From assembly GCA_028683855.1 (NCBI GenBank), contig JAQUHA010000012.1, positions 1 through 64,000 on the forward strand: 64,000 nt of DNA, written 5' to 3'. Origin of the DNA: Desulfuromonadaceae bacterium. Its GTDB lineage: Bacteria; Desulfobacterota; Desulfuromonadia; Geobacterales; Pseudopelobacteraceae. Position numbers and translations under genes: made by a program. Under the pieces are notes generated by a model. That model saw nothing but the letters and a program-made list of their open reading frames with translations, was not told the DNA's origin and searched no databases. Shown here one piece after another: positions 9,187 to 19,477 of the stretch (its first letter is position 1; the number at the start of each line of letters is the position of its first letter).

Positions 9187-10394
9187 TAATTGCTCTCCTG
9201 AACTTCAACTTCCGAAAAAATTCCGTCAAGTATTTGAATCATCGAATTGATCTCCTGTTTGGTCACCACGAGAGGCGGCACAAAACGAAGAACGGTATCG
9301 TGAGTTACGTTAAGCAGAACCCCGCGCTCGTGCCCCTTTTTGACTATATCTCCCGCAGGGATGGAGAGCGCCATGCCGATCATCAGACCAACGCCGCGCA
9401 CCTCTTTTACAAATGGATATTTCCGGCCTATCGCCTCAAGCTCACCTGTCAGATATTCACCTATCTCCTCGCAGCGATTCAGAAGACCCTCTTCAAGAAT
9501 TGTTCTGACCGTGGCGATTGCCGCAGCACAGACCAGAGGGTTGCCGCCAAAAGTCGAACCGTGAGTGCCGGGCACAAAAGCAACGGCGAATTTGTCCTTG
9601 GCGAGCATGGTGCCGATCGGCGCGCCACCGGCCAGCGCCTTGGCGAGCGTCATAATATCCGGAATTACGTCAAAATGTTCATACGCGAAAAGTTTGCCGG
9701 TACGCCCCATTCCGACCTGTACTTCATCGAAGATCAGCAGCAGGCCGTGCTTGTCGCAAAGCTCGCGCACAGCCCTGAAATAGCCGGATGATGGCATATT
9801 TACGCCACCCTCCCCCTGAATCGGTTCCAGCATAACCGCACAAGTGGTCGGAGTAACAGCTGCCTCAAGCGCAGCAATGTCATTGAACGGGACATGCTTG
9901 AAGCCGTGCAGAAGTGGATCAAAAAAACGCTGCACCTTCTCCTGTCCTGTTGCGGATACGGTCGCCATAGTTCGCCCATGGAAGGAGTCTGCGGCGGTAA
10001 TAATTTCATAACGCTCCGGCCCGAATGTGTCGCGGCTGTACTTACGAGCCAGCTTGATAGCAGCCTCGTTCGCCTCTGCGCCACTGTTACAGAAGAAGGC
10101 CTTGTCGGCAAACGAGTGATTGCAGAGCAGCTCTGCAAGCTCAATCTGCTGCGGAATCTGATAGTAGTTGGAGCAGTGAATCAGCTCTGCCGCCTGTTTC
10201 TGCAGGGCGGCAACCACTTTCGGATGACAGTGGCCGAGGTTGTTTACCGCAACTCCACCAAGGAAATCCAGATACTCCTTGCCATCGGCATCCCAGAGTC
10301 GGCACCCTTCACCCCTGACAGGGACTATCGGATAGCGACCGTAGGTTTTCATAATATATTTGTCAGATTTTTCAATCCACTGTTGACTGTTCAT
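9186..10394 (-). CDS. argD: Acetylornithine aminotransferase
   Basis: 402 aa class III aminotransferase; LIFDEVQVGMGRTGKLFAYE, FFCNSGAEANEAAIKLAR. Confidence 0.96.
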   Translation of the reverse strand: MNSQQWIEKSDKYIMKTYGRYPIVPVRGEGCRLWDADGKEYLDFLGGVAVNNLGHCHPKVVAALQKQAAELIHCSNYYQIPQQIELAELLCNHSFADKAFFCNSGAEANEAAIKLARKYSRDTFGPERYEIITAADSFHGRTMATVSATGQEKVQRFFDPLLHGFKHVPFNDIAALEAAVTPTTCAVMLEPIQGEGGVNMPSSGYFRAVRELCDKHGLLLIFDEVQVGMGRTGKLFAYEHFDVIPDIMTLAKALAGGAPIGTMLAKDKFAVAFVPGTHGSTFGGNPLVCAAAIATVRTILEEGLLNRCEEIGEYLTGELEAIGRKYPFVKEVRGVGLMIGMALSIPAGDIVKKGHERGVLLNVTHDTVLRFVPPLVVTKQEINSMIQILDGIFSEVEVQESN

Positions 10395-10570
10395 GGCACT
10401 CTCTCAAATAGAAAAATAAAGTTGAATACATAGCAGAATGTACAAATTAGGGCAACAAATTGTGATGAATATACATGGTGATTGCCTATAATTTTTCTGA
10501 TTCGGAACAGTTATTTTTTTGAATGAGCACTAATTCTGAATACTCATAAGCCAAACGAAGTACATAAACA

Positions 10571-10603
10571 AAGAAAAGCCAGGGCAGTAAAACACCTTGG
10601 CTT
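10571..10603 (-). terminator. Rho-independent terminator after lysA-like gene
   Basis: Minus strand AAGCCAAGG-tgttttactg-CCCTGGCTTTTCTTT just past the stop at 10630. Confidence 0.7.
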
Positions 10604-10629
10604 CGAGATTCAACAGATTTTAGCTGTTT

Positions 10630-11949
10630 TTAGATATTAACATCCAATTCATTCTGAATTATCTGATCACGGCTCTGCTTTTTCCTTATAAGCAGGAGAT
10701 CAGAGTTCCGTGTCAACATAACAGCGGGTGGTTTGCGGTGTGAATTATAGTTTTCCGGAGACATACTTTCTGAATATGCGCCGGTACCGCCGATAACTAC
10801 ATAATCACCGATTTCCGGCTCTGCAATCAGAACCGGCACAATATTGCCATCTCCATCCAGCCGGACAGAATCTCCGCTTTCACAGCAGCGCCCTACAATA
10901 CCGAAGTATTTCAATCCGCCCGGCTCTGCCTGATCATATTCACTGGAGAGAAGTGTTCCGTCCTGACGCACAACTGCGACCGGGTGTTCGGAACCGTACA
11001 AAAGGGGGCGTGTCAGCAGCTCCATGCCGCCGTCAACAATCAGAAAATTAAGCTCGTTAGTCAGCTTTTTATCAATTATTCTGGTTATTATATGACCTGA
11101 GTTGGCGACCACAAATGTTCCAGGCTCAATCTCCATCTGCATTTCACGGTTTGTATCAGCCTTGAACTCTTCAATCCTCTGCTTGGCATAAGCACCTAAT
11201 GCGGCAATATCAGCCTGTTTTTCTCCCGGCATCCTCGCGACCTTCAGCCCCCCGCCGAAGCTTACGGTTGTAGCGTCCGGAAAATAAGCCTTCACGAAGC
11301 CGAGTTCCCTGTCAATATTCTCTCTCCACTTTTCCGGATCCCCCCCCGAACCTATGTGAACATGAACCTGGGTGAAGCGCAGACCAAGTTCGTCAGCCAT
11401 ACCTTTAACAGCCGGAACATTGTTTAAATGAACACCGAAACAGGAGTATTCACTCCCTGTGTCGCGGGTGGCGCTTTCTCCACCGCCGGTTGCCCCGGGA
11501 TGCACCCTGATCGACAAATCCAGGTTTATGCTTTTGGCAAAATCGGCAATCATCTTGAACTGCGTCATAGAGCATACGTTGTACTTCAAACCGGCACGGA
11601 TCATATCCTCCAGTTCCGCACGTTCCTCGCCAGACGGAACCTCCTGTGTAGTCAGCATCATTCGCGAATACGGGACACCTGCGGCAAATGCCCGAGCCGC
11701 TTCATTGAGCGACGAACAGTCAAGATCCAGCCCTTTACCGGTGACAATCCGGAGGACTGTACGGTCAGAGTTTGCTTTCATGGCGTAACGCACATGAAGC
11801 CCATAAGCATTTGGCATATTCAGCAGCTGCTCACAGCTGTTTTCTATATATGCCTGATCATGCAGATAAACCGGTGTTCCCCACTTTTCAGCAATTTCGG
11901 GGATTTTAGTCGCATCTAGTTTTGTCGGACCAAACTGTTTCGTCGTCAT
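10630..11949 (-). CDS. Diaminopimelate decarboxylase-like PLP enzyme (Orn/Lys/Arg/DAP decarboxylase family 2)
   Basis: VRYAMKANSDRTVLRIV PLP-lysine region, HVHIGSGG, EIEPGTFVVANSGHII; start placed at internal Met. Confidence 0.85.
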   Translation of the reverse strand: MTTKQFGPTKLDATKIPEIAEKWGTPVYLHDQAYIENSCEQLLNMPNAYGLHVRYAMKANSDRTVLRIVTGKGLDLDCSSLNEAARAFAAGVPYSRMMLTTQEVPSGEERAELEDMIRAGLKYNVCSMTQFKMIADFAKSINLDLSIRVHPGATGGGESATRDTGSEYSCFGVHLNNVPAVKGMADELGLRFTQVHVHIGSGGDPEKWRENIDRELGFVKAYFPDATTVSFGGGLKVARMPGEKQADIAALGAYAKQRIEEFKADTNREMQMEIEPGTFVVANSGHIITRIIDKKLTNELNFLIVDGGMELLTRPLLYGSEHPVAVVRQDGTLLSSEYDQAEPGGLKYFGIVGRCCESGDSVRLDGDGNIVPVLIAEPEIGDYVVIGGTGAYSESMSPENYNSHRKPPAVMLTRNSDLLLIRKKQSRDQIIQNELDVNI

Positions 11950-12009
11950 TCGTTTAAACCTCACAAATTGATATAATACCGGATTTTACGATCCGTTATA
12001 GGTCAGCAT

Positions 12010-12029
12010 ATAGATAATCCCTTATCTAT
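12010..12029. promoter_or_regulatory. Short palindrome in divergent intergenic region, possible operator
   Basis: ATAGATAA-TCCC-TTATCTAT, 8-bp perfect arms. Confidence 0.3.
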
Positions 12030-12201
12030 GTAGCATTTTAGGGGGCTGCGGTGCAAGTTCTCTCTGGAAATTTGTTAAACAATAATACTCTTAGAGAAAA
12101 TTGAAAGTGCAATATTAAAGATCTAAAAATTTCAAAATATGAGGTGCTTGCCCTCCATGACCAGTTATTGTATACCTGTAAGTCATGAGGGAGATCATTT
12201 T

Positions 12202-12405
12202 ATGCAGATAACAACGCAATTTATAAAACTGGACAGTTTCCTGAAGGCTGAAAATGCGGTTTCATCCGGCGGAGAGGCAAAGATAGTGATTGCAGAAGGG
12301 TATGCTACGGTAAATGGAGCCGTAGAAATAAGACGCGGCAGAAAGTTATACCCTGGAGACAAAGTCGTTTACCGCAATAGCGAGTATCTGGTAGAGGCGC
12401 TATGA
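12202..12405 (+). CDS. S4-domain RNA-binding protein (YbcJ-like)
   Basis: MQITTQFIKLDSFLKAENAVSSGGEAKIVIAEGYATVNGAVEIRRGRKLYPGDKV. Confidence 0.9.
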   Translation: MQITTQFIKLDSFLKAENAVSSGGEAKIVIAEGYATVNGAVEIRRGRKLYPGDKVVYRNSEYLVEAL

Positions 12406-13292
12406 AAATCAAATTTCCACAGACAATTGCTCTAATTCTCCTGTTTAATCTCTTGTCTGCTCCGCTTTCTTTTGCAGCATATAACCTTGAAGTCCCTGTA
12501 GAACCATGGGATGAATACAGACAGCAATTCAAAATCTATTCAAAACACCTGTTGCTCTCTTACGACAGGGCATTTGTTGACGACTATGAAGGCGCTATTC
12601 GCGAAGTGGAAAAGGCTATTGACCTCCTCCCCGACGAGGGGTTGGGTTTCGCTGAACGGAGCAAGTATTATCGCATACTACAGAATTCGGCGCAGGCTGA
12701 TAGCGACCTTAATGAGGCTGTCAAACTTTTTAATCAGGCTATCGATAAATATGCGACTGGAAATAAGAATAAACTTAAAGGTAGTCGTCTTGTCAGCACA
12801 CATGACTCAGAGCGCCTAATTGCCACAATTAAATATCAACGCGGCGAAGCGTACTTCAACTCTGAACAGTACGGCAAGGCAAATGTCGATTTTGCGGCAG
12901 GCTGTCAGGGGGGAAACCCTGCCGCCTGTTCAAGAATATGGGATGTAAAAGCGATAGAGAAGAGAGGAGTTAACTGGGTTCCCCTTACCTCACGCCAGTA
13001 TTACAATCGAAGAAGTATCGAGTTCCCCTCCCTCTCCACCGTTCGAGTATGGGTCAGACGCGAAGAGTTTCAGGCGGTTCAGTCAGACTCCTCCTTAGAG
13101 AGCTACGTCCAGCAGCACCTGGAATTAAACTGTTCAACAAAGGAGTTCCGACTGATTGAAGCACAAGTCAGCTCAAAAGGGGATAAGTCGACGTCGGAGA
13201 AAATAAGCGGCTCGACTTTTACTAAGCCGACGCCGGGTAGCGGTCCCGCAAAACTGATGATTACACTCTGTCCGCAGAGTCGCCAAAAATAG
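12402..13292 (+). CDS. Secreted TPR protein with surface-adhesin E-like C-terminal domain
   Basis: Signal peptide, TPR-like segment (AIREVEKAIDLLPDEG), C-terminal YYNRRSIEFPSLSTVRVWVRREE...LELNCSTKEFRLIEA. Confidence 0.6.
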   Translation: MKIKFPQTIALILLFNLLSAPLSFAAYNLEVPVEPWDEYRQQFKIYSKHLLLSYDRAFVDDYEGAIREVEKAIDLLPDEGLGFAERSKYYRILQNSAQADSDLNEAVKLFNQAIDKYATGNKNKLKGSRLVSTHDSERLIATIKYQRGEAYFNSEQYGKANVDFAAGCQGGNPAACSRIWDVKAIEKRGVNWVPLTSRQYYNRRSIEFPSLSTVRVWVRREEFQAVQSDSSLESYVQQHLELNCSTKEFRLIEAQVSSKGDKSTSEKISGSTFTKPTPGSGPAKLMITLCPQSRQK

Positions 13293-13409
13293 CTCTTTTA
13301 TCTGATTTCGACTCAAATAAATTGACTTATCCAGCCGTTTAAAATTACAATGCGTCGCTAATTTGCACAAAATTCCCACGCCTTTGAGCGTTGTTTCAGG
13401 AGAGATATA

Positions 13410-14432
13410 ATGAACATGAGATTTCTTGATGCCTGCTGGGGTAAACCCGTAGATCGCACTCCAGTCTGGCTTATGCGCCAGGCAGGCCGTTACCTTCCGC
13501 AGTACATGGCTGTCCGCTCCAAGTGCACTTTCCTCCAGTTATGCAAAACGCCTGAACTTGCTGCCGAAGTAACTATTCAACCGGTCGATTATCTTGGAGT
13601 AGATGCCGCTATCATGTTTTCCGATATTCTGACACCTGTTGAACCGATGGGGATGAAGCTCGACTTTGTGCCGGGCCCGGTTTTTGAAAATCCGATCAGG
13701 AGCATGGCAGACGTTGAAAAACTGCGTATCCCGCAGATGGAGCAGGATGTACCGTACGTTCTTGAAACCATTAAAATACTTCGTCGTGAGCTGGCTGGTA
13801 AAGTGCCACTGATTGGTTTTGGCGGAGCCCCGTTTACGCTCGCATGCTATATGGTTGAAGGAAAGGGCTCAAAGGATTTTGCTGAGATAAAGCGGATGAT
13901 GTATGCGGCTCCCGAAGTCTATGCCGCTCTGATGGAGAAGATTACAACGATGGATATGGAATATCTGAATGCACAGATCAAAGCAGGTGCGCAGGCTATA
14001 CAGATATTTGATACATGGGGGGGTGTCCTCTCCCCATCCGATTACCAGAAGTATGTGCTCCCTTATACCACCCGCCTTATTAACGGACTTGACCGCCAGA
14101 ACACTCCGATCATACATTTCGTAAAAGGCTCGGGCAGTATGCTGGACACGGTAAAACTGGCAGGAGGCGATGTAATGGGTCTTGATTGGCATATAAACCT
14201 CGGGCAGGCAAGAGACGTTTTGGGGAGCAGCATGGCGGTACAGGGAAATCTTGATCCGACTGTTCTTTTTGCCCCTGAATCAGTTATTGAATCCGAAGTT
14301 GCGCGGGTTCTCGCAGAGAATGCAGGGCGTAACGGTCATATATTCAACCTTGGGCATGGCATAATGCCGTCAGCATCGCCCGAAAGCGCCAGATTCATGG
14401 TTGAGTGTGTTCATAGACTGTCGCAGAAATAG
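13410..14432 (+). CDS. hemE: Uroporphyrinogen decarboxylase
   Basis: 340 aa; TPVWLMRQAGRYLPQYMAVR and GLDWHINLGQAR. Confidence 0.98.
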   Translation: MNMRFLDACWGKPVDRTPVWLMRQAGRYLPQYMAVRSKCTFLQLCKTPELAAEVTIQPVDYLGVDAAIMFSDILTPVEPMGMKLDFVPGPVFENPIRSMADVEKLRIPQMEQDVPYVLETIKILRRELAGKVPLIGFGGAPFTLACYMVEGKGSKDFAEIKRMMYAAPEVYAALMEKITTMDMEYLNAQIKAGAQAIQIFDTWGGVLSPSDYQKYVLPYTTRLINGLDRQNTPIIHFVKGSGSMLDTVKLAGGDVMGLDWHINLGQARDVLGSSMAVQGNLDPTVLFAPESVIESEVARVLAENAGRNGHIFNLGHGIMPSASPESARFMVECVHRLSQK

Positions 14433-14447
14433 AGATCAGAGGTTTGT

Positions 14448-14801
14448 ATGTCCGTTACGTTTAAGAACATAGTGATTTTCGTTACAGACCTCGTCAGGGC
14501 GAAAACATTTTACGCAGACCTTCTCGGTCTGCCGATTGCCGGTCAGAGCGAGATGCTTATTGAATTCTTTCCCGGCTCTCAGACAACTCTTGGTGTCTCG
14601 CTGGCACTTAATGATGAAGCCAGAAGTCTGGTAGGCAGACATACCGGTATAACTTTAAAGGCAGAAAATATCATCTCTCTCTGTGAAAAGTTAAAAACCG
14701 GTGGCATCAAATTTGCTGAACCTCTTGAATCAAGCCCCTGGGGGAAGATGGCGGTTATTGAGGATTTTGACGGCAACCTGATTGCTCTGGTGGATAGATA
14801 G
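14448..14801 (+). CDS. VOC/glyoxalase-like domain protein
   Basis: NIVIFVTDLVRAKTFYADLLGLPI...FDGNLIALVDR. Confidence 0.9.
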   Translation: MSVTFKNIVIFVTDLVRAKTFYADLLGLPIAGQSEMLIEFFPGSQTTLGVSLALNDEARSLVGRHTGITLKAENIISLCEKLKTGGIKFAEPLESSPWGKMAVIEDFDGNLIALVDR

Positions 14802-15413
14802 TTGAACCTGTTTCCAGGCAGTCGGGTTATTTTGCTGCTTGTTTTTATTTTGAGCATAACCGGCATTAACAGTAACTCTGCATATCTACCTAAAATGCGC
14901 CCATACACTGGTATAGGCGTACTTTTTTTTAATGCACCAGAGATGTTTTTGAATGAAGAACTGCAGCTGCTGTTATACAATGAACCGGGACTTTCAAGAC
15001 TTGGAGCACTCAAAAGTTCTACCCTGCAGAGCAATGAATGGGTTTTCAGTTTCCGTGAAGATACTCGACCGCTTATAGTCGCAGCCCGCAAGGGGGAGTG
15101 GTTGGAGATTTTCTATGACGATGCTGGGAGAAAAGCCTGGGTCAACCCCGAAAGAGCCGGACGTTTTATGCTCTGGGAAGAGTTTTTGAAGCGGCATACC
15201 TGTCGTATGCTGCCGGGGTTGCAACCCTCTTTCTACCAGATGCAGTCTCAGCCGGAGGGGAGACCTCTCTCAACAATCACACCGAAGCAGGTATTCAAGG
15301 TGATAAGAGTTGAAGGTGACTGGAGCATGGTACTTACAGAAAAGAGTGAAATTGGATGGCTTAAATGGCGTGATGCGGATGGACGAATTACTATGGGTAC
15401 GGGAAAGCTTTAG
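14802..15413 (+). CDS. Secreted protein with SH3-like domain, function unknown
   Basis: Hydrophobic N-terminus then W-rich SH3-like region; TTG start assumed. Confidence 0.5.
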   Translation: MNLFPGSRVILLLVFILSITGINSNSAYLPKMRPYTGIGVLFFNAPEMFLNEELQLLLYNEPGLSRLGALKSSTLQSNEWVFSFREDTRPLIVAARKGEWLEIFYDDAGRKAWVNPERAGRFMLWEEFLKRHTCRMLPGLQPSFYQMQSQPEGRPLSTITPKQVFKVIRVEGDWSMVLTEKSEIGWLKWRDADGRITMGTGKL

Positions 15414-15447
15414 CAATCTACTTGATTATATTCCGTGAGGTGTTGAG

Positions 15448-16752
15448 ATGAGAATAGAACTGGTGCCGCCAGGAACCGGTGAGTTGACTTATGAAATTAG
15501 AAATATCGTCAATGTTGCCGAAAAACTCCAGAAATGTGGTGTAAAAATCAATTGGGAAAATATTGGCGATCCGATTGTTAAAGGTGAAATCATTCCAGAG
15601 TGGATGAAAGAGATAGTTGCAAAGGCAGCTATGGACAACCGTACCTGGGGATACTGCCACACACGCGGAGTACTGGAAACCCGTGAATTCATCTGCGACA
15701 GAACCAATAGTCGCGGAGGAGCCAGAATAACTCCCGACGACATTATATTCTTTAACGGGCTTGGAGACGCAATCGCAAAAATCTACGGCTGCCTCCGACC
15801 TGAAGCCCGTGTTCTAATGCCCTCCCCCTCCTACACAACACATACGCTTGGCGAGGTGGGACACGCTCACTCCGCCCCTTCGCTTTTCAAACTGGATCCT
15901 TCCAACAACTGGTATCCAGATATTGAAGATCTGCAAAATCACGTTCGATATAACCCGAATATATGCGCCATTATGCTTATCAACCCCGACAATCCGACCG
16001 GTATGGTTTACACAAGGGAGATGCTGGAGGAGATAGTTGCGGTTGCCCGTGAAAACGACCTTTTTATAATTGCAGACGAAGTTTATATAAATATCGTTTA
16101 TAACGGCGAAAAGACCGTTCCGATCAGCGACGTAATAGGTGATGTGCCTGCCATTTCCTTGAAAGGAATCTCCAAGGAGTTCCCTTGGCCCGGTTCCCGC
16201 TGTGGATGGATTGAAGTTTATAACGGCAACAACGATGAGCGTTTCCGCAAATATATAAACCTTATACTGACAGGAAAGATGAATGAGGTATGCTCAACAA
16301 CACTGCCTCAAACTGTAATCCCCGAAATAGTTAGCCACCCCGGATACAGCTCATATCTTGCCGAGCGGATTGCCAGTTACGAGCTGATGAGCAACATAAC
16401 CTTTGATTGCCTGAAAGATATCCCGGCACTTCAGGTAAACCGGACGAACGGTGCATTCTACATGGCTGTGGCGTTTAAAGATGGTCTGCTAAACGATAAA
16501 CAGACTATACAGATCGACAATACGGAAGTAAAAGAGCTGGTTCACGGACTAATATCGCAGCCCGGTGTCTCACCGGACAAGCGTTTCGTTTATCAGATTC
16601 TGGCTGCCACAGGTATATGCACTGTTCCGCTTTCATCGTTTTCCACACCTCTGCAGGGATTCCGCGTCACACTGCTGGAAAAGAGCGAAGAAGAGTGCCG
16701 ACGGATATATCTGACTCTTGCCGGAAAAATTCAGGAATATATTGCATCATAA
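15448..16752 (+). CDS. PLP-dependent class I/II aminotransferase
   Basis: 434 aa; LINPDNPTGMVYT, IADEVYINIVY, SLKGISKEFPWPGSRCGW. Confidence 0.93.
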   Translation: MRIELVPPGTGELTYEIRNIVNVAEKLQKCGVKINWENIGDPIVKGEIIPEWMKEIVAKAAMDNRTWGYCHTRGVLETREFICDRTNSRGGARITPDDIIFFNGLGDAIAKIYGCLRPEARVLMPSPSYTTHTLGEVGHAHSAPSLFKLDPSNNWYPDIEDLQNHVRYNPNICAIMLINPDNPTGMVYTREMLEEIVAVARENDLFIIADEVYINIVYNGEKTVPISDVIGDVPAISLKGISKEFPWPGSRCGWIEVYNGNNDERFRKYINLILTGKMNEVCSTTLPQTVIPEIVSHPGYSSYLAERIASYELMSNITFDCLKDIPALQVNRTNGAFYMAVAFKDGLLNDKQTIQIDNTEVKELVHGLISQPGVSPDKRFVYQILAATGICTVPLSSFSTPLQGFRVTLLEKSEEECRRIYLTLAGKIQEYIAS

Positions 16753-16825
16753 AGCAAACTATCCTCAGGAAACGTCTGAGCTGCCACAGGGAAGTTATTG
16801 CTGCAAGAAACATAGAACCGGAAAA

Positions 16826-17836
16826 ATGCACAAACTTTTGCTGATTATACTCATAATGACAACAACTCTCACTGGAGCTGGACTATCTTCGGCTACCGGA
16901 CAGGAAATTCGTGTAGCCCATTTTCTTAATTTTACTCACGCTCAAGCTCTAATCGGAAGAACCAATGGAGCGTTTGAGAAAAGTACAAAATCTAAAATTT
17001 CGTGGAAACTTTTTAACGCCGGTCCAACGGCTATGGAAGCTTTGATAGCAGGTGAGATCGACATAGCTTATGTGGGGCCAAACCCGGCTATTAATGCCTA
17101 TCTACGTTCAAAAGGAAAAGTGCTTAAAGTTATAGCGGGAGCTGCAAACGGCGGCGCCTCACTGGTTGTAAGGCGCGGCACAGGAATCAAATCTGTCCGG
17201 GACTTTAAGGGTAAGCGGATAGCATCACCTGAAATTGGAAATACACAGGATGTAGCCTTGAGAACCTGGCTGAATTCTCAGGGGTTAAGGGTCGGACGTG
17301 ATGTCAAAGTTTCATCGCTTAAAAACCCTGATATACTGCAGCTCTTTATTCAGAAGGAGCTCGATTCAGCCTGGGTACCCGAACCGTGGGCTTCAAGATT
17401 GATACTGGAGGGTGGGGGTGAGGTTTTCCTCGATGAGAGCAGTATCTGGCCCCGCGGCGAATTTGCCACTGCGCTTTTAGTGGTTCGCACCGATTTCCTA
17501 CAGAAAAAACCTCAGCTTGTAAAAGATTTCCTTTCTGCCCATATTGACACAACCATCCAGATAAACAGGAACAAATCCGCTGCAAAGAGAATAATAAACA
17601 AACAGCTTGCCCTGCTAATGGGTGCTCCTCTCTCTACGGCAGTTCTTGACAGGGCGTTTGCAAAGATAGATTTTAACTTTGCACCGGCATCATCGCTTTC
17701 CGCTTCCGCCAAGGCTGCAGAAGCTCTTGGCTATCTTCCGAGATCAGGAGTGCGTATTGCTGATGTAGACAATATAACTGACCTCACCATCCTTAATCAA
17801 ATTTTAACCTCTCGCAAACTTCCAGCGGTTCCATAG
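16826..17836 (+). CDS. ABC transporter substrate-binding protein, sulfonate/nitrate/taurine type
   Basis: Signal peptide; IRVAHFLNFTHAQALIG... GEIDIAYVGPNPAINAYL; followed by ATPase and permease. Confidence 0.88.
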   Translation: MHKLLLIILIMTTTLTGAGLSSATGQEIRVAHFLNFTHAQALIGRTNGAFEKSTKSKISWKLFNAGPTAMEALIAGEIDIAYVGPNPAINAYLRSKGKVLKVIAGAANGGASLVVRRGTGIKSVRDFKGKRIASPEIGNTQDVALRTWLNSQGLRVGRDVKVSSLKNPDILQLFIQKELDSAWVPEPWASRLILEGGGEVFLDESSIWPRGEFATALLVVRTDFLQKKPQLVKDFLSAHIDTTIQINRNKSAAKRIINKQLALLMGAPLSTAVLDRAFAKIDFNFAPASSLSASAKAAEALGYLPRSGVRIADVDNITDLTILNQILTSRKLPAVP

Positions 17837-17847
17837 CGGATAGATTT

Positions 17848-18633
17848 ATGGCTGAATTAAAACTAACCGCCGTTTCCAAGTCATTTAATACGCAAGCAGG
17901 CGTTATTACAGCGCTCTCCTGTGTAGACCTGACAATAAAAGAGGGAGAATTTCTCTGCGTTGTAGGTCCTTCCGGCTGTGGCAAATCAACATTGCTGAAT
18001 CTTATCGCAGGGTTGGAATTCCCCGACCAGGGGAGGCTGCTGCTTGATGACTCCGAAATAACCGGTCCCGCCGCTGACAGGGTTCTGATATTCCAGGAGC
18101 CTGCGCTATTTCCGTGGCTTTCAGTAATAGACAACGTAGCGTTCGGACTTAAAATGCAGGGGGGTGCAAAACAGCATAGAACCGCTAGAGCGATGGAACT
18201 GCTGGACCTGGTACACTTATCTGCTTTCAGAAGTTCCTGGATTCACCAACTCTCAGGCGGAATGCGTCAGCGCGTTGCACTTGCAAGGGCGCTTGCTCTT
18301 GAACCTGCGGTACTTCTAATGGATGAACCGTTTGCTGCTCTGGATGCGCAAACAAGAGATATGTTACATGAAGAATTGGAAATGTTATGGCAGAAGACCG
18401 GGAAAACGATAGTTTTTATAACACACAATGTAAGGGAAGCCGTCAGGTTGGGCACAAGGGTGCTGCTTATGTCTGCGGACAGCGGCAAATTTGTTAAGGA
18501 GTACCCGATTAACCTCCCCCGTAACAGGCACCTTGAAGATGTTGAGTTGGTCAAAATCGCCTCTGTCATAAGAGACGACCTGAAGGAAGTGGTCGCAACC
18601 GCCTCCGGAAGAAAAGGGTGTCCCAATGGCTAA
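17848..18633 (+). CDS. ABC transporter ATP-binding protein (SsuB/TauB-like)
   Basis: Walker A GPSGCGKSTLL, LSGGMRQRVALARAL, Walker B VLLMDEPFAALD. Confidence 0.95.
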   Translation: MAELKLTAVSKSFNTQAGVITALSCVDLTIKEGEFLCVVGPSGCGKSTLLNLIAGLEFPDQGRLLLDDSEITGPAADRVLIFQEPALFPWLSVIDNVAFGLKMQGGAKQHRTARAMELLDLVHLSAFRSSWIHQLSGGMRQRVALARALALEPAVLLMDEPFAALDAQTRDMLHEELEMLWQKTGKTIVFITHNVREAVRLGTRVLLMSADSGKFVKEYPINLPRNRHLEDVELVKIASVIRDDLKEVVATASGRKGCPNG

Positions 18634-19456
18634 ACGCGGTAACCCTGCAATTTCCAGAGCTCATGCCCTGCCGTCTTACAGCCGCAAAAACAGTAGTCGA
18701 GTGCAGACTATCGGAATAAGGCTTCTGTTTTTTACCTTTCTCTTTATCCTCTGGCAGACGCTTTTTGCATTAAAAATATGGAATGAGATGCTTTTCCCCG
18801 GACCGCTGGAGGTTATAACAACCGCAGTTGCCGTACTTCAGGACGGCTCGATGGCAACAGCTGTTTTAGCTAGCCTCAAACGTCTGATAACCGGATATGG
18901 CATTTCAGTGGCAGTAGGTATTCCTCTCGGCTTGATAATGGGCAGAAATCGCCTAATAGACGAAACATTCGGGACTCTTGCTCTCGGCCTTCAAGCTCTG
19001 CCCAGCATCTGCTGGCTGCCGCTTGCTATATTGTGGTTTGGCTTGAATGAAATTGCTATCTGTTTTGTCGTTATAATGGGATCCGTGATGGCAATATCCC
19101 TCGCGGTCCGGGATGGTGTGCGCGGGCTTTCCCCTCTGCTGCTGCGAGCGGCCAGAGTGCTTGGCGCAGATGGGGCATCGTTTTATATCCATGTACTTTT
19201 CCCAGCCGCGCTGCCGTCTGTAGTTACCGGAGCGAGGCTTGGCTGGTCATTTGCTTGGCGCTCGCTTATGGCTGCAGAGTTGCTTTATGGAACAGTTGGA
19301 CTCGGCTCAACCCTCTCCATGGGGAGGGAGCTGCATGATATGGGGCTGGTCGTCGCGACCATGCTTATTATTATTGCCATAGGTCTTATTGCTGATCGTC
19401 TTTTGTTCGGAGGCATGGACACCCTTATCCGTGCCAGATGGGGGACAGAAAGATGA
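18626..19456 (+). CDS. ABC transporter permease (SsuC/TauC-like)
   Basis: Multi-TM protein with EAA-like loop RAARVLGADGASFYIHVLFPAALPSVVTGARL. Confidence 0.93.
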   Translation: MAKRGNPAISRAHALPSYSRKNSSRVQTIGIRLLFFTFLFILWQTLFALKIWNEMLFPGPLEVITTAVAVLQDGSMATAVLASLKRLITGYGISVAVGIPLGLIMGRNRLIDETFGTLALGLQALPSICWLPLAILWFGLNEIAICFVVIMGSVMAISLAVRDGVRGLSPLLLRAARVLGADGASFYIHVLFPAALPSVVTGARLGWSFAWRSLMAAELLYGTVGLGSTLSMGRELHDMGLVVATMLIIIAIGLIADRLLFGGMDTLIRARWGTER

Positions 19457-19477
19457 TGATTGAGAGGTTTTTTGCAA

